DNA of 64,000 nucleotides from Pseudoxanthomonas sp. CF385 (GCF_900104255.1 NZ_FNKZ01000001.1:1580001-1644000), one strand, 5' to 3'; shown: positions 52,656-62,183, counted from the first letter of the stretch. Numbers and translations: made by a program. Notes: a model not told the origin generated them from the letters alone.

Positions 52656-54185
52656 TCAGGCCACGAACGGCTTGAACGCGATCCCCAGGCCCTGCATGTC
52701 TTCGGGCTCGCCCAGCAGGTCCGAGCGCAGCAGCGGGCGTGCGTCGATCCACTTCTTGCTGACCACCAGGTCGAGGCGCTCGCCCTGCGCGGTGAGGTCC
52801 AGGCGCGGGATGGCTTCGTTGTCGTGCGAGCGGTGCAGCAGCACGGCCAGCCGCAGCAGCGCGGCCTTGCGCTTGGCGCTGAGCAGCAGGCGGTCGGGCA
52901 GGGCGTCGAAGGCGTTCTTCGGGATGCCGCGGCGGTGCGTGCGCACCAGCGCCGCCAGGACCTGCTGCTCCTGGCGGGAGAAACCTTCGATATCGGAGTG
53001 CTCCAGCAGGTACGCGCCGTGCACGTGGTACTGGCTGTGCGCGATCACCAGCCCGATCTCGTGCAGGCGCGCGGCCCAGCCGAGCATGCGTGCGTCGTCG
53101 TCGTCCAGCCCCCAGCTCTGCTCCACCTGTTCGAACAGGCGCATCGCCGTGGCTTCCACGCGCGCGGCCTGGAATTCGTCGATGCCGTAGCGCTGCATCA
53201 GGGCGGCGGTGGACAGGTCGCGCGGGTCGTTGTCGCCGCCGCGGCCCAGCATGTCGAACAGGATGCCTTCGCGCATCGCCGCCTTGCTGACCATCAGGCG
53301 TTGCAGGCCCAGCGCTTCGAACGCAGCCTCCAGCACGAGCACGCCGCCGGCGATGATCGGCCGGCGGTCGCTGGACAGGCCGGGCAGGTCGATGTCCTCG
53401 ATGCGGTCGGCCTGCAGCAGTTTCTCGCGCACCTGCGGCAGTGCCTCGGCGGTGACGGCGCCCTTGGTGAGCTTCATCGCCGCGCAGATCTCGCCGATCG
53501 CCTTGTTGGTGCCGGAGGAACCGATGGCTTCCTGCCAGCCCAGGCTGCGGTAAAGCCCGGCGAATTGCTGGAACTCGGCGCCGATCTCGGTGAGCGCTTC
53601 CTTCCAGCGCTTGCGCGACAGCTTGCCGCCGGGAAAGAAGCGGCGTGTGCTGGCGATGCAGCCGGCCTGCAGGCTTTCGCGCTCGAGCGTCTCGAAGCCG
53701 CGGCCGATGATGAATTCGGTGGAGCCGCCGCCGATGTCGATGACCAGTCGGCGGTGACCGGCCTTCGGCGGTTGCGCATGGGCGACGCCCAGGTAGATCA
53801 GGCGCGCCTCCTCTCGGCCGGAGACCACTTCGATCGGCTTGCCCAGCGCGGCTTCGGCCGGCACCAGGAAATCCAGGGGTTCGCGCAGCTGGCGCACCGT
53901 GTTCGTCGCCAGAGCACGCACGCGCGCGGCAGGTACGTCGCGGATGCGCTGGCCGAAGCGCGACAGGCAGTCGAGCGCACGCTGGCGGGCGGCGGCGGAC
54001 AGGCCGCCCTTGCCGTCCAGGCCATCGGCCATGCGCACGGTCTCGCGCAGGCGGTCCACGACGCGCAACTGCCCGAGCACGGAACGCGCGACCACCATGT
54101 GGAAGCTGTTCGAGCCCAGGTCGATGGCGGCCAGCATGTCCCCGTCCTGCAACGGCGGGGAGGTGGGGGATGAGAAGGGCACCAT
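52656..54185 (-). CDS. ppx: Exopolyphosphatase (Ppx/GppA)
   Basis: A 509-residue Ppx/GppA phosphatase that releases orthophosphate from polyphosphate ends. AAIDLGSNSFHMVVAR and DIGGGSTEFIIG are the actin-like ATPase-fold phosphate loops, SGREEARLIYLGV is typical, and the C-terminal HD-like domain follows (about 320-505). The ATG at the third codon of the frame was chosen; a later ATG just before AAIDLG is an alternative. It lies 36 bases after ppk on the same strand, as in many proteobacteria. Confidence 0.95.
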   Translation of the reverse strand: MVPFSSPTSPPLQDGDMLAAIDLGSNSFHMVVARSVLGQLRVVDRLRETVRMADGLDGKGGLSAAARQRALDCLSRFGQRIRDVPAARVRALATNTVRQLREPLDFLVPAEAALGKPIEVVSGREEARLIYLGVAHAQPPKAGHRRLVIDIGGGSTEFIIGRGFETLERESLQAGCIASTRRFFPGGKLSRKRWKEALTEIGAEFQQFAGLYRSLGWQEAIGSSGTNKAIGEICAAMKLTKGAVTAEALPQVREKLLQADRIEDIDLPGLSSDRRPIIAGGVLVLEAAFEALGLQRLMVSKAAMREGILFDMLGRGGDNDPRDLSTAALMQRYGIDEFQAARVEATAMRLFEQVEQSWGLDDDDARMLGWAARLHEIGLVIAHSQYHVHGAYLLEHSDIEGFSRQEQQVLAALVRTHRRGIPKNAFDALPDRLLLSAKRKAALLRLAVLLHRSHDNEAIPRLDLTAQGERLDLVVSKKWIDARPLLRSDLLGEPEDMQGLGIAFKPFVA

Positions 54186-54221
54186 GCGCACAGTTTAGCC
54201 GGTGGCGGCGCCGCTGGCTTC

Positions 54222-56309
54222 TTACACTTTCGCCAACAGCGTGCCCTGCGCCGAATGCGGCGCGTCGTCGCCCGGCGTCAGTTTCCGGTAGCTGCCGTCG
54301 GCCAGCAGCTCCCAGGCGTTGCAGTTGTCGTCCAGGTAATTCTGCAGGCCGTCCTTGAACACGCGCGCGGCGATGTCCTTGTCGAGGAGGGGGAAGCAGG
54401 TCTCCACGCGGTGCAGCAGGTTGCGTTCCAGCCAGTCGGCGCTGGCGCAGTACAGTTCCGGCGAGCCGTCGTTGCCGAACCAGTAGATGCGGCTGTGCTC
54501 CAGGAAGCGGCCGACGATGGAGCGCACGCGGATGTTCTCGGAGATACCGGGCACGCCGGGGCGCAGCGCGCAGGCGCCGCGCACGATCAGGTCGATCTGC
54601 ACACCGGCCTGGGAGGCCGCGTAGAGCGCGCGGATGATGCGCGGCTCGTTGATCGCGTTGATCTTGGCGATGATGCGCGCCGGCTTGCCGGCCTTGGCCA
54701 GCTTGGCCTCGCGCTCGATCTTCTTGATCAGGCCGGGGTGCAGGGTGAAGGGCGATTGCAGCAGGCGCTTGAGCTTGGTGGTCGGCGCCAGGCCCGACAG
54801 CTGCTGGAACAGCAGGTGCACATCCGTGCCGATGTCCGGGTCGGAGGTGAGCAGGCCGATGTCGGTGTACGCGCGTGCCGTGCCGCTGTGGTAATTTCCG
54901 GTGCCCAGGTGCACGTAGCGGCGCAGCTTGCGGCCTTCGCGGCGGACGATGAGCAGCATCTTGGCGTGGGTCTTGTAGCCCACCACGCCGTACACGACCT
55001 GCGCGCCGGCTTCCTGCAGCTTGTCCGCCACACCGAGGTTGGCGTCTTCATCGAAGCGCGCCCGCAGTTCCACCACCACGGTGACGTCCTTGCCGTTGCG
55101 CGCGGCCTGCACCAGCGCCTCGACGAGCGCGGAGTCCTTGCCGGTGCGGTACAGCGTCTGCTTGATGGCCAGCACATCGGGATCGACGGCGGCCTGCTTG
55201 ACCACTTCGAGCACGGCTGCGAACGAATCAAAGGGATGGTGCAGCAGCACGTCGCCGTCGGCGACCTTCTCGAAGATCGCATCGCTGTCGCGCAGCGTAC
55301 GCGGGGTGAAGGCGGGGTACTTCAGTTCGGGGCGCTGCACCAGGTCGTAGACCTGGATGACGCGGTTGAGGTTGACCGGCCCGTTGATGGGGTAGACCGC
55401 ATTGTCGGGCAGGGCGAAGTTCTGCAACAGCGTGCGCACGATGGGCTTGGGGCAGTCGTGGGCGATCTCCAGGCGCACGGCGGGGCGGTAGCCGCGGCCG
55501 ACCAGCTCGTCGCGCAGCGCCAGCGCCAGGTTCTCCACTTCCTCTTCGTCGACGACGACTTCGGAGTTGCGGGTCACGCGGAACTGGTAGGAGCCCTTGA
55601 CCTCCATGCCCGGGAACAGCTCGTCGACGAACACCGACAGCACCGAGGACAGCAGGACGAAGTCGTTCTCGCCGCCGGACACGCGCTGCGGCAGGTGGAT
55701 GATGCGCGGCAGCGAGCGCGGCGCGCGCACGATGGCCAGATGGCCGGCGCGACCGAACGCGTCCTTGCCCTTCAGCACGACGACGATGTTCAGCGACTTG
55801 TTGAGGATCTTCGGGAACGGGTGCGCCGGGTCCAGGCCCAGCGGCGACAGCACCGGCATGATCTCGTTGCGGAAATAGGCGCGCAGCCAGCGCGTCTGCC
55901 GCGCGTTCCAGCTGTCGCGGCCGAACACCCGCACGCCGGCTTCGGCCAGGCCCGGGCGGAGGACGTCGTTCCAGCACTTGTACTGCGCATCGACCAGCTC
56001 GGCGGCGCGGTCGTGGATCTTGTTGAGCACGGTGGCCGGGCTCATCCCGTCAGCGCCGGGTGGCAGGCCGAAGTCCTGCGCATGGCGGACCGTGGCCGCG
56101 CGGATCTCGAAGAACTCGTCCAGGTTGGTGCAGGAGATGCAGAGGAAGCGCAGGCGCTCCAGCAGCGGCACCGACGGGTCCTGCGCCTGCGCCAGCACGC
56201 GGAAGTTGAAGTCCAGTTGCGACAGTTCGCGATTGAGGTAGAGCGCGGGATCGCGCAGCACGTCTTCACCGGTCAGGGCGGCGGGCGTCGTGTCGAGGGC
56301 GGCGTTCAT
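54222..56309 (-). CDS. ppk1: Polyphosphate kinase 1
   Basis: A 695-residue kinase that builds polyphosphate from ATP. YLNRELSQLDFNFRVL opens the N domain; the autophosphorylated His is H448 (GYKTHAKM), and the second active-site His is in RFLEHSRIYWF. Length equals the family norm. The ATG overlaps the phoR stop (ATGA), so it is translationally coupled to the phosphate sensor kinase, and ppx follows. Together with phoB and phoR this is a phosphate-starvation polyphosphate operon. Confidence 0.97.
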   Translation of the reverse strand: MNAALDTTPAALTGEDVLRDPALYLNRELSQLDFNFRVLAQAQDPSVPLLERLRFLCISCTNLDEFFEIRAATVRHAQDFGLPPGADGMSPATVLNKIHDRAAELVDAQYKCWNDVLRPGLAEAGVRVFGRDSWNARQTRWLRAYFRNEIMPVLSPLGLDPAHPFPKILNKSLNIVVVLKGKDAFGRAGHLAIVRAPRSLPRIIHLPQRVSGGENDFVLLSSVLSVFVDELFPGMEVKGSYQFRVTRNSEVVVDEEEVENLALALRDELVGRGYRPAVRLEIAHDCPKPIVRTLLQNFALPDNAVYPINGPVNLNRVIQVYDLVQRPELKYPAFTPRTLRDSDAIFEKVADGDVLLHHPFDSFAAVLEVVKQAAVDPDVLAIKQTLYRTGKDSALVEALVQAARNGKDVTVVVELRARFDEDANLGVADKLQEAGAQVVYGVVGYKTHAKMLLIVRREGRKLRRYVHLGTGNYHSGTARAYTDIGLLTSDPDIGTDVHLLFQQLSGLAPTTKLKRLLQSPFTLHPGLIKKIEREAKLAKAGKPARIIAKINAINEPRIIRALYAASQAGVQIDLIVRGACALRPGVPGISENIRVRSIVGRFLEHSRIYWFGNDGSPELYCASADWLERNLLHRVETCFPLLDKDIAARVFKDGLQNYLDDNCNAWELLADGSYRKLTPGDDAPHSAQGTLLAKV

Positions 56310-57643
56310 GCGGTCTGGTCCGTCAGGGCGGGAGTGGGGGCGTCCAGGCGCGGTTCGACGCGCTCGGCGCTGAAATGGACGGCGAAGGTGCTGCCGTGGC
56401 CGACTTCGCTTTCGATCTCGAGCCGGGCCTGGTGCAGGTTGAGCACGTGCTTGACGATGGACAGGCCCAGGCCGGTGCCACCGCTCTCGCGCGAGCGGCT
56501 GGTCGAGACGCGGTAGAAGCGCTCGGTGATCCGCGGCAGGTGCGAGGACGGGATGCCGTAGCCGGTGTCGCGCACGCTGAGCACGGCACCGTCGCCTTCG
56601 CGGGCGAACCGGACCGTGATGGTGCCGCCGACCGGGGTATAGCGCACGGCGTTGCTCACCAGGTTGGAGAACGCGCTGTGCAGTTCCTTGTTGGAGCCGG
56701 CCAGGTCCACGCCGGCGTCGTCCTGCACGACGATGGTGTGGCGGCGCTGGCTCAGCGCCTCGGCTTCGCGGCGCAGGGTGGCGAGCATCGGCGCCATCGC
56801 GACGTTCTCGTCGGGCAGGCTCTCCTGCGCTTCCAGGCGCGACAGCGTCAGCAGGTCCTCGACCAACTGGGTCATGCGCTGGGACTGCTTCTGCATCTCG
56901 CTCAGCATCGGCGCCCAGTCCGGGTACTCGGTGGGCTCGAGCATGTCGAGGTAACCGTGCACGACGGTCAGCGGCGTGCGCAGTTCGTGCGAGACGTTGG
57001 CGACGAAGTCGCGACGCATCTGTTCCAGGCGCAGCATCTTGCTGACGTCGCGCGCGACCAGCAGCCAGTGTTGGTCGGAGTAGGGGATCAGGCGCAGATT
57101 GAGGCGCAGGTCCGGGTCCACCGGTGAGGCGGCATCGAGCATCGGTTCGGCGTTGCGGCCGGCGGCGAGCCAGTGCGACATCGGCAGCGGCTGCAGGCGG
57201 TCGCCGACCGGCGCACCGATGTCGGTGGGGTACTGCAAACCCAGCAGGCTGCTGGCCGCCTTGTTGAACCACTGCACGCGCTGGCTGTTGCGTTCCACCA
57301 CCACGACGGCATCGGGCAGGGCGGCGGCCGCGGCGCGGTAGGCGCGCAGCATGTCGAGCAGGCGGCGCTTGCGGGTGCGCATTTCGGCCTGGCCGCGGAA
57401 GAGCAGGCGGTCCAGTTCGTTCCAGACGCCCTGGCCCTGCGCGGGCTCCAGGCGCTGGCGCGCGGTCAGGCGCAGCAGCACCTTGCGCAACCGCCAGTAG
57501 TGCCAGGCCACCACGCCCAGCGCGGCCAGGGTGACCACCGGCCACACGTATCCCAGCAGCAGGCCGACGACCACGGCCAGCGCCAGGATGCCGGCCAGCT
57601 GGCCGAGCGTCTTGAACCAGGCGGAACGGATGTGGTGGGGCAT
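56306..57643 (-). CDS. phoR: Phosphate regulon sensor kinase PhoR
   Basis: A 445-residue histidine kinase with two closely spaced N-terminal membrane segments (about 14-50) and no large periplasmic domain, as usual for PhoR. A PAS-like domain (about 95-200) precedes the H-box VSHELRTPLTVVHGYLDML; the ATPase part has NLVSNAVRYTP, RDTGYGIP and GTGLGLSIVKH. It should phosphorylate PhoB on phosphate shortage. It begins 54 bases after the phoB stop and its stop overlaps ppk. Confidence 0.96.
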   Translation of the reverse strand: MPHHIRSAWFKTLGQLAGILALAVVVGLLLGYVWPVVTLAALGVVAWHYWRLRKVLLRLTARQRLEPAQGQGVWNELDRLLFRGQAEMRTRKRRLLDMLRAYRAAAAALPDAVVVVERNSQRVQWFNKAASSLLGLQYPTDIGAPVGDRLQPLPMSHWLAAGRNAEPMLDAASPVDPDLRLNLRLIPYSDQHWLLVARDVSKMLRLEQMRRDFVANVSHELRTPLTVVHGYLDMLEPTEYPDWAPMLSEMQKQSQRMTQLVEDLLTLSRLEAQESLPDENVAMAPMLATLRREAEALSQRRHTIVVQDDAGVDLAGSNKELHSAFSNLVSNAVRYTPVGGTITVRFAREGDGAVLSVRDTGYGIPSSHLPRITERFYRVSTSRSRESGGTGLGLSIVKHVLNLHQARLEIESEVGHGSTFAVHFSAERVEPRLDAPTPALTDQTA

Positions 57644-57697
57644 GGACCGATTGTGTCAGATGTGTATGACAGCGACGCGCGGGCGCGACGCCCGCGC

Positions 57698-58387
57698 TTA
57701 CATCGCCGCGGAGAACCGGTAGCCGGAGCCGCGCACCGTCTGCACCATGTTTTCCAGTCCGTGCGGCTCGAGCGTCTTGCGCAGCCGGCGGATGTGCACG
57801 TCCACCGTGCGCTCCTCGACGTAGACGCTGCCGCCCCAGACGTGGTCGAGCAGTTGGGTACGCGAATAGACGCGCTCGGGGTGGGTCATGAAGAAATGCA
57901 GCAGGCGGTACTCGGTCGGGCCGATCGGTACCGGCGTATCGCCGGCGAACACGCGGTGGGCGGCGCCGTCGATGCGCAGGTTGCCCACCGCGACGCTGCC
58001 GTCTTCGTCGTCGTCGCGGGAGCGGCGCATCACGGCGCGGATGCGGGCCAGCAGCTCGCGGGCCGAGAACGGCTTGACCACGTAGTCGTCGACGCCGGCC
58101 TCGAGCCCGCCGACGCGGTCGTTCTCTTCGCCACGGGCCGTCAGCATGATGATCGGCACGTCCCGGGTCATGGCGTCCTTGCGCCAGCGGCGGGCCAGCT
58201 CGAGGCCGCTGGTGCCGGGCAGCATCCAGTCCAGCAGGATCAGGTCGGGGACGCGGTCGGCGATGGCGTTCTGGGCTTCGCGGGCGTCGCCGGCATGGAT
58301 GGGCTCGTATTCGCCCTTGCGCAGGGCGAAGGCCACCATGTCGCGGATGGCGGGTTCGTCGTCGACGATCAGGATGTGCTTCTGCAC
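57698..58387 (-). CDS. phoB: Phosphate regulon response regulator PhoB
   Basis: A 229-residue OmpR-type regulator. The receiver (1-120) has ILIVDDEPAIRDM, phospho-acceptor Asp in LLDWMLPGTSG and VVKPFS; the winged helix ends with VHIRRLRKTL and TVRGSGYRFSA. The start was set at a GTG (giving MQKHILIVDDE), which yields exactly the usual PhoB length. An upstream TTG start was rejected because it would lie inside the Pho box. It heads the leftward phoB-phoR-ppk-ppx unit. Confidence 0.96.
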   Translation of the reverse strand: MQKHILIVDDEPAIRDMVAFALRKGEYEPIHAGDAREAQNAIADRVPDLILLDWMLPGTSGLELARRWRKDAMTRDVPIIMLTARGEENDRVGGLEAGVDDYVVKPFSARELLARIRAVMRRSRDDDEDGSVAVGNLRIDGAAHRVFAGDTPVPIGPTEYRLLHFFMTHPERVYSRTQLLDHVWGGSVYVEERTVDVHIRRLRKTLEPHGLENMVQTVRGSGYRFSAAM

Positions 58388-58428
58388 GCGGCGTCCGGTG
58401 GCGTAGGGGTCTGCGCCAGTAGACGACA

Positions 58429-58450
58429 ATTTTATGACGATTACATGACG
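58429..58450 (-). promoter_or_regulatory. Pho box before phoB
   Basis: On the minus strand two 11-base direct repeats, CGTCATGTAAT and CGTCATAAAAT, match the PhoB-binding consensus CTGTCATAAAT in tandem with correct period. It ends 42 bases before the phoB GTG, the usual place for PhoB autoactivation. Supports induction of phoB and probably of phoR-ppk-ppx when phosphate is short. Confidence 0.8.
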
Positions 58451-58486
58451 GGCCGCCGGGCTGTCACAAGGACCGCCGGGTGGGGT

Positions 58487-60127
58487 TCAGCGGCGCTCGA
58501 CGTCCGGGTCGCGGATGCCCTGGCGACGGAGTTCCAGCACCTCGGGGGTGATGGCGGCGATGCGGGCGTCGACCCGGGCGCGGGCGTAGTAGTCCAGGTC
58601 GCTCTGCTTCTTGAGATTCTGCAGCTGGATCAGGGCCTGTTCCGGGCGGCCGTTGAGGTAGGCGGCCTCGGCGTAGGCCTCGCCGGCGCGCGCGGTGTCG
58701 CCGGCCAGTTCATTGGCCCGGGCGAACTGCTGCTGGAAGACCGGGTCGTCGCCCGCCCGCGCCATCAGGGGGCGCAGCACGGCCTGGGCGCGGCGCCCGG
58801 CCTCGGCGCCACCCTGTTCGTTCAGCACCTTGGCGTAGGTCAGGGCCACCGGGCGGTTCTGTGGCAAGCGCTGGACCAGGGCGTCGAAGCGCCGGTTCGC
58901 GGCGGCGGTCTCACCGGTCCGGGATTCGGCTTCGCCCAGGGTCAGGGACACCCACAGGCTGTCCGGGTAGTCGTCCTCCAGGCGGCGCAGTTCGGTCAGG
59001 GCGGTGCGGACATCGCCGCCCTGCAGATGGGCGACCGACAGGCCATAGCGTTGCGGGCCCCCCAGCGGCTTGCCGGTCTGGCGGCGCAGGGTCTCGTACT
59101 CGCGCACGGCGGCCGACGGGGTGTCGGCACTGAGCGCGCGCAGGCGCTCGCGGGCCCAGTCGAACTCGCCGGTGTCGCCCTGGCTGAAGGCGAGCGAGGG
59201 CAGGGTGACCGGGACCGGCAGCAAGGGGTTGTCGCTGCGTGTCTCGGGCAGGGTGATGCCGCGGCGGTCGAAGCGTTCCACGCGTTCGCCCCCCGGGACG
59301 GCGGTGACGGTGGTGACCTGTTCGCCGCGCAGCTGGTCGGCGCGCTGGCGCGCTTCGCTGATGCGGGTGGTGGTGACGGGGTGGGTCTGCAGGTAGTCGG
59401 GGATGGCCTCGCGGCCGCTGCCGCGCGCGACCCGGGTGGCCTGCTGCAGCTTGGAGAAGAAGCCGGCCATCGCGTCGATGTCGTAACCGGCGCGCGACAG
59501 CGTGCGGATGCCGACCCGGTCGGCCTCGGATTCGTTGGAGCGGGTGTAGTCGATCTGCCGCTGCTGCATGAGGCCCATCGCCGAGGCGATGGCCGCCTGC
59601 GAAGCATCGGCGCTGGAGTTGCCGCCGGCGGCCTGCGCCAGCACGATGGCGCCCAGCATCCCCAGCAGGATCGGCACCTGGTCGCGTTGCGCACGTTCCA
59701 CCCCGCGCAGCACGTGCTGCTGGGTGACGTGCGCGATTTCGTGGGACAGCACCGCGGCCACTTCGTCCTCGCGGTCGGCCGTCAGCACCAGGCCGGCGTT
59801 CATGCCGATGTAGCCGCCCAGCGTGGCGAAGGCGTTGATCTGCCGGTCGCGCATCATGAAGAAGGTATAGGCCTGCTGTGGGTTGTCGCTGTCGGCGCCG
59901 AGCCGGTTGCCGACGGTCTGCAGCCAGTCAGCGACCAAGGGGTCTTCCAGCAGGTACCCGTAGTTGCGCAATTCGCGCAGCATCATGCCGCCGTACTGGG
60001 CCTGGCGCGCCGGGGTAAGCAGCTCGCCGGCGGAGGAACCGATGTCCGGCAACCGGCTGTCCTGCGAAGCCGCCAGCGGCGCCGCGAGGACCAGGGTCAG
60101 GGCAGTGGCGAGCAGCAGTGGGCGCAA
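58487..60127 (-). CDS. bepA: Periplasmic M48 metalloprotease with TPR domain, BepA-like
   Basis: A 546-residue exported protein: signal peptide (about 1-21, ending AAS-QDS), M48 metalloprotease domain with zinc motif H129-E-I-A-H133 and third ligand in NESEADRVG, then a TPR-rich C-terminal part (about 340-540). This is the design of BepA (YfgC), which oversees outer-membrane protein assembly at the BAM complex and degrades failed LptD. No ATG fits the signal peptide; a TTG with GGAG nine bases upstream does. It lies upstream of phoB on the same strand, but the phoB Pho box separates them. Confidence 0.93.
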   Translation of the reverse strand: MRPLLLATALTLVLAAPLAASQDSRLPDIGSSAGELLTPARQAQYGGMMLRELRNYGYLLEDPLVADWLQTVGNRLGADSDNPQQAYTFFMMRDRQINAFATLGGYIGMNAGLVLTADREDEVAAVLSHEIAHVTQQHVLRGVERAQRDQVPILLGMLGAIVLAQAAGGNSSADASQAAIASAMGLMQQRQIDYTRSNESEADRVGIRTLSRAGYDIDAMAGFFSKLQQATRVARGSGREAIPDYLQTHPVTTTRISEARQRADQLRGEQVTTVTAVPGGERVERFDRRGITLPETRSDNPLLPVPVTLPSLAFSQGDTGEFDWARERLRALSADTPSAAVREYETLRRQTGKPLGGPQRYGLSVAHLQGGDVRTALTELRRLEDDYPDSLWVSLTLGEAESRTGETAAANRRFDALVQRLPQNRPVALTYAKVLNEQGGAEAGRRAQAVLRPLMARAGDDPVFQQQFARANELAGDTARAGEAYAEAAYLNGRPEQALIQLQNLKKQSDLDYYARARVDARIAAITPEVLELRRQGIRDPDVERR

Positions 60128-60314
60128 ATGGAGGCTCCGTGGCGGATAATGACGCCGTCATCAGGATGACCGGTCGATGATCCGGGCGAGTGAATACGTG
60201 GTTAACCGGACCAGTACCGGTCCGCACTGTTCCATGTCGCCGTCTGGAACCCGACCGGCTCGGCCCGATATCGAGTGCGACCACAGTACGTCCTTTTCGT
60301 TCCGGAGAATTCCC

Positions 60315-60605
60315 TTGAGCGACAGCCCGCAAGGCGCCACGGCGCCGGAAATCACCCTCTACAGCACGGCGATCTGCCCGTACTGCGTGGCCGCGAAGAA
60401 CTTCCTGAAGAGCAAGGGCCAGGCCTGGACCGAGGTGCGCATCGACCTGGACCCCGCCGAGCGCGAGAAGATGATCGCCAAGGCCAAGCGCACCAGCGTG
60501 CCGCAGATCTTCGTGGGCGACGTCCACGTGGGCGGTTACGACGACATGATCGCGCTGCATCGCGCGGGCAAGCTCGACGCCCTGCTGGCGGGAGGCGCCG
60601 CATGA
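60315..60605 (+). CDS. grxC: Glutaredoxin 3 type
   Basis: A 96-residue dithiol glutaredoxin. The active-site CPYC is C21-C24, followed by the conserved TSVPQIFVG (cis-Pro loop) and GGYDDMIAL (glutathione site). It reduces protein disulfides and mixed disulfides with glutathione. The start is a TTG with GGAG about eight bases upstream; an earlier ATG would add an unlikely leader. The stop overlaps the next gene (ATGA). It diverges from bepA across a 187-base gap with no recognised element. Confidence 0.94.
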   Translation: MSDSPQGATAPEITLYSTAICPYCVAAKNFLKSKGQAWTEVRIDLDPAEREKMIAKAKRTSVPQIFVGDVHVGGYDDMIALHRAGKLDALLAGGAA

Positions 60606-60997
60606 GCGCCGCCGACGACAGCCAGGACCGCGTGAAGGCGTTCACCGAATTCCGCCAGCGCATGAACAAGCGCATCCTGGACGAACCGAACCAGGTCGTG
60701 CGCCGCTTCTTCGCGCTGGACACGCAGACCTACCAGGAAGGCGCGCTGGACGTGAAGACCAAGGAGCTGCTGGGCCTGGTCGCCTCGATGGTGCTGCGCT
60801 GCGACGACTGCATCAGCTACCACGTCGCGCAGTGCAAGGAGGCGGGGGTGACCCGGGAGGAATTCTTCGAGACCTTCTCCGTGGGCCTGGTGGTGGGTGG
60901 TTCGATCGTCATCCCGCACCTGCGCCGCGCCGTGGATTTCCTGGACCAGTTGGAGGGCGGCGACGCCGCTGCACCGGCGGCCCACGACCACGGCTGA
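60602..60997 (+). CDS. AhpD-like carboxymuconolactone decarboxylase family protein
   Basis: A 131-residue CMD-family protein. The redox motif is C67-D-D-C70 with H74 (CDDCISYH), as in AhpD-like disulfide reductases, so a thiol-peroxidase or disulfide role is more likely than decarboxylation. Translational coupling to glutaredoxin (ATGA overlap) supports a redox pair. The substrate is unknown. A hairpin follows the gene. Confidence 0.9.
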   Translation: MSAADDSQDRVKAFTEFRQRMNKRILDEPNQVVRRFFALDTQTYQEGALDVKTKELLGLVASMVLRCDDCISYHVAQCKEAGVTREEFFETFSVGLVVGGSIVIPHLRRAVDFLDQLEGGDAAAPAAHDHG

Positions 60998-61004
60998 GGC
61001 GTTT

Positions 61005-61026
61005 CGCCCGGCCCTTGCGCCGGGCG
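61005..61026 (+). terminator. Hairpin after the glutaredoxin operon
   Basis: CGCCCGGC and GCCGGGCG form an 8-bp stem with a 6-base loop, 7 bases after the stop codon. It has no T-run and is followed by 120 bases of leader before the isocitrate dehydrogenase gene. Confidence 0.45.
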
Positions 61027-61147
61027 TCAGACCATCGTCGATTTGGGGCCCCGAGGGGCGCTCGGGCATAATGGCGGGCACAGACCTTCCCCCTTGCGCC
61101 CGTCCCGGCCCCGGCCCGCGCGCGCCCCTGTTCGGAAACCCCACTCA

Positions 61148-62155
61148 ATGACCCAGACGATTACGGTCATCCGCGGCGACGGTATTGGCCCGGAGATCAT
61201 GGACGCCACCCTGTACGTGCTCGATGCCCTCAAGGTCGGCCTGACCTATGAAGAGGCCGATGCCGGCATGGTCGCGCTGGAGAAGCATGGCGACCTGCTG
61301 CCGCAGGCCACGCTGGACTCCATCCGCAAGAACGGCGTGGCCCTGAAGAGCCCGCTGACCACGCCGGTGGGCGAGGGCTTCAGCTCGATCAACGTGGCGC
61401 TGCGCCGCCATTTCGACCTGTACGCGAACGTGCGCCCGGCGAAGTCGTTCCCGAACACCAAGTCGCGCTTCCCGTCGGGCGTGGACCTGATCACCGTGCG
61501 CGAGAACACCGAAGGCGCGTACATCGGTGAGGGCCAGTCGATTTCGGAAGACGGCGAAACCGCGCTGCTGACCCAGAAGATCACCCGCAAGGGGTCCGAC
61601 CGCATCGTGCGCTACGCCTACGACCTGGCCCGCAAGACCGGTCGCAAGAAGGTCACGATTGTCCACAAGGCCAACATCCTGAAGACGACCTCGGGCCTGT
61701 TCCTGAAGGTCGCGCGCGAAGTGGCCGCGCAGTACCCGGACATCCAGACCAACGAGATGATCGTGGACAACACCTGCATGCAGCTGGTGATGCGCCCGGA
61801 GCAGTTCGACATCATCGTCACCACCAACCTGTTCGGCGACATCATCTCCGACCTGTGCGCCGGCCTGGTCGGCGGCCTGGGCCTGGCCCCGGGCGCCAAC
61901 ATCGGCGTCGATGCCGCGATCTTCGAGGCTGTGCACGGCTCGGCCCCGGACATCGCCGGCAAGGGCGTGGCCAACCCCTGCGCGCTGCTGCTCGGCGCGG
62001 CCCAGATGCTGGATCACCTGGGCCAGCCGGAGAAGGCCGAGCGCTTGCGCGCGGCCATCATCGCCACGCTGGACGCCAAGGATTCGCTGACCCCGGACCT
62101 GGGCGGCGAGGGCAACACGATGTCGTTCGCCAAGGCGATCGCCAGCCGCGTCTGA
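61148..62155 (+). CDS. icd: NAD-dependent isocitrate dehydrogenase
   Basis: A 335-residue beta-decarboxylating dehydrogenase of the isocitrate/isopropylmalate family; much shorter than the usual 415-residue NADP enzyme. VIRGDGIGPEIMDATL, the substrate loop SPLTTPVGEGFSSINVALRR and ENTEGAYIGEG are present. The cofactor site HGSAPDIAGKGVANP carries Asp and Ile rather than the Lys/Tyr of NADP enzymes, which argues for NAD. Homodimeric enzymes of this type are known from Xanthomonas. It serves the TCA cycle. A rho-independent terminator follows. Confidence 0.93.
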   Translation: MTQTITVIRGDGIGPEIMDATLYVLDALKVGLTYEEADAGMVALEKHGDLLPQATLDSIRKNGVALKSPLTTPVGEGFSSINVALRRHFDLYANVRPAKSFPNTKSRFPSGVDLITVRENTEGAYIGEGQSISEDGETALLTQKITRKGSDRIVRYAYDLARKTGRKKVTIVHKANILKTTSGLFLKVAREVAAQYPDIQTNEMIVDNTCMQLVMRPEQFDIIVTTNLFGDIISDLCAGLVGGLGLAPGANIGVDAAIFEAVHGSAPDIAGKGVANPCALLLGAAQMLDHLGQPEKAERLRAAIIATLDAKDSLTPDLGGEGNTMSFAKAIASRV

Positions 62156-62183
62156 GTTCGGCGCACATCGGGACGTACACGGA

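Noticed and set aside
58388..58429. TTG start giving phoB 14 extra residues
   Set aside because: The TTG lies in the Pho box and the extra residues match nothing in PhoB; the GTG gives the normal 229 residues.
57173..60169. Long plus-strand frame opposite phoR, phoB and bepA
   Set aside because: The antisense frame has no recognisable domain and covers three well supported genes; it arises from codon bias.
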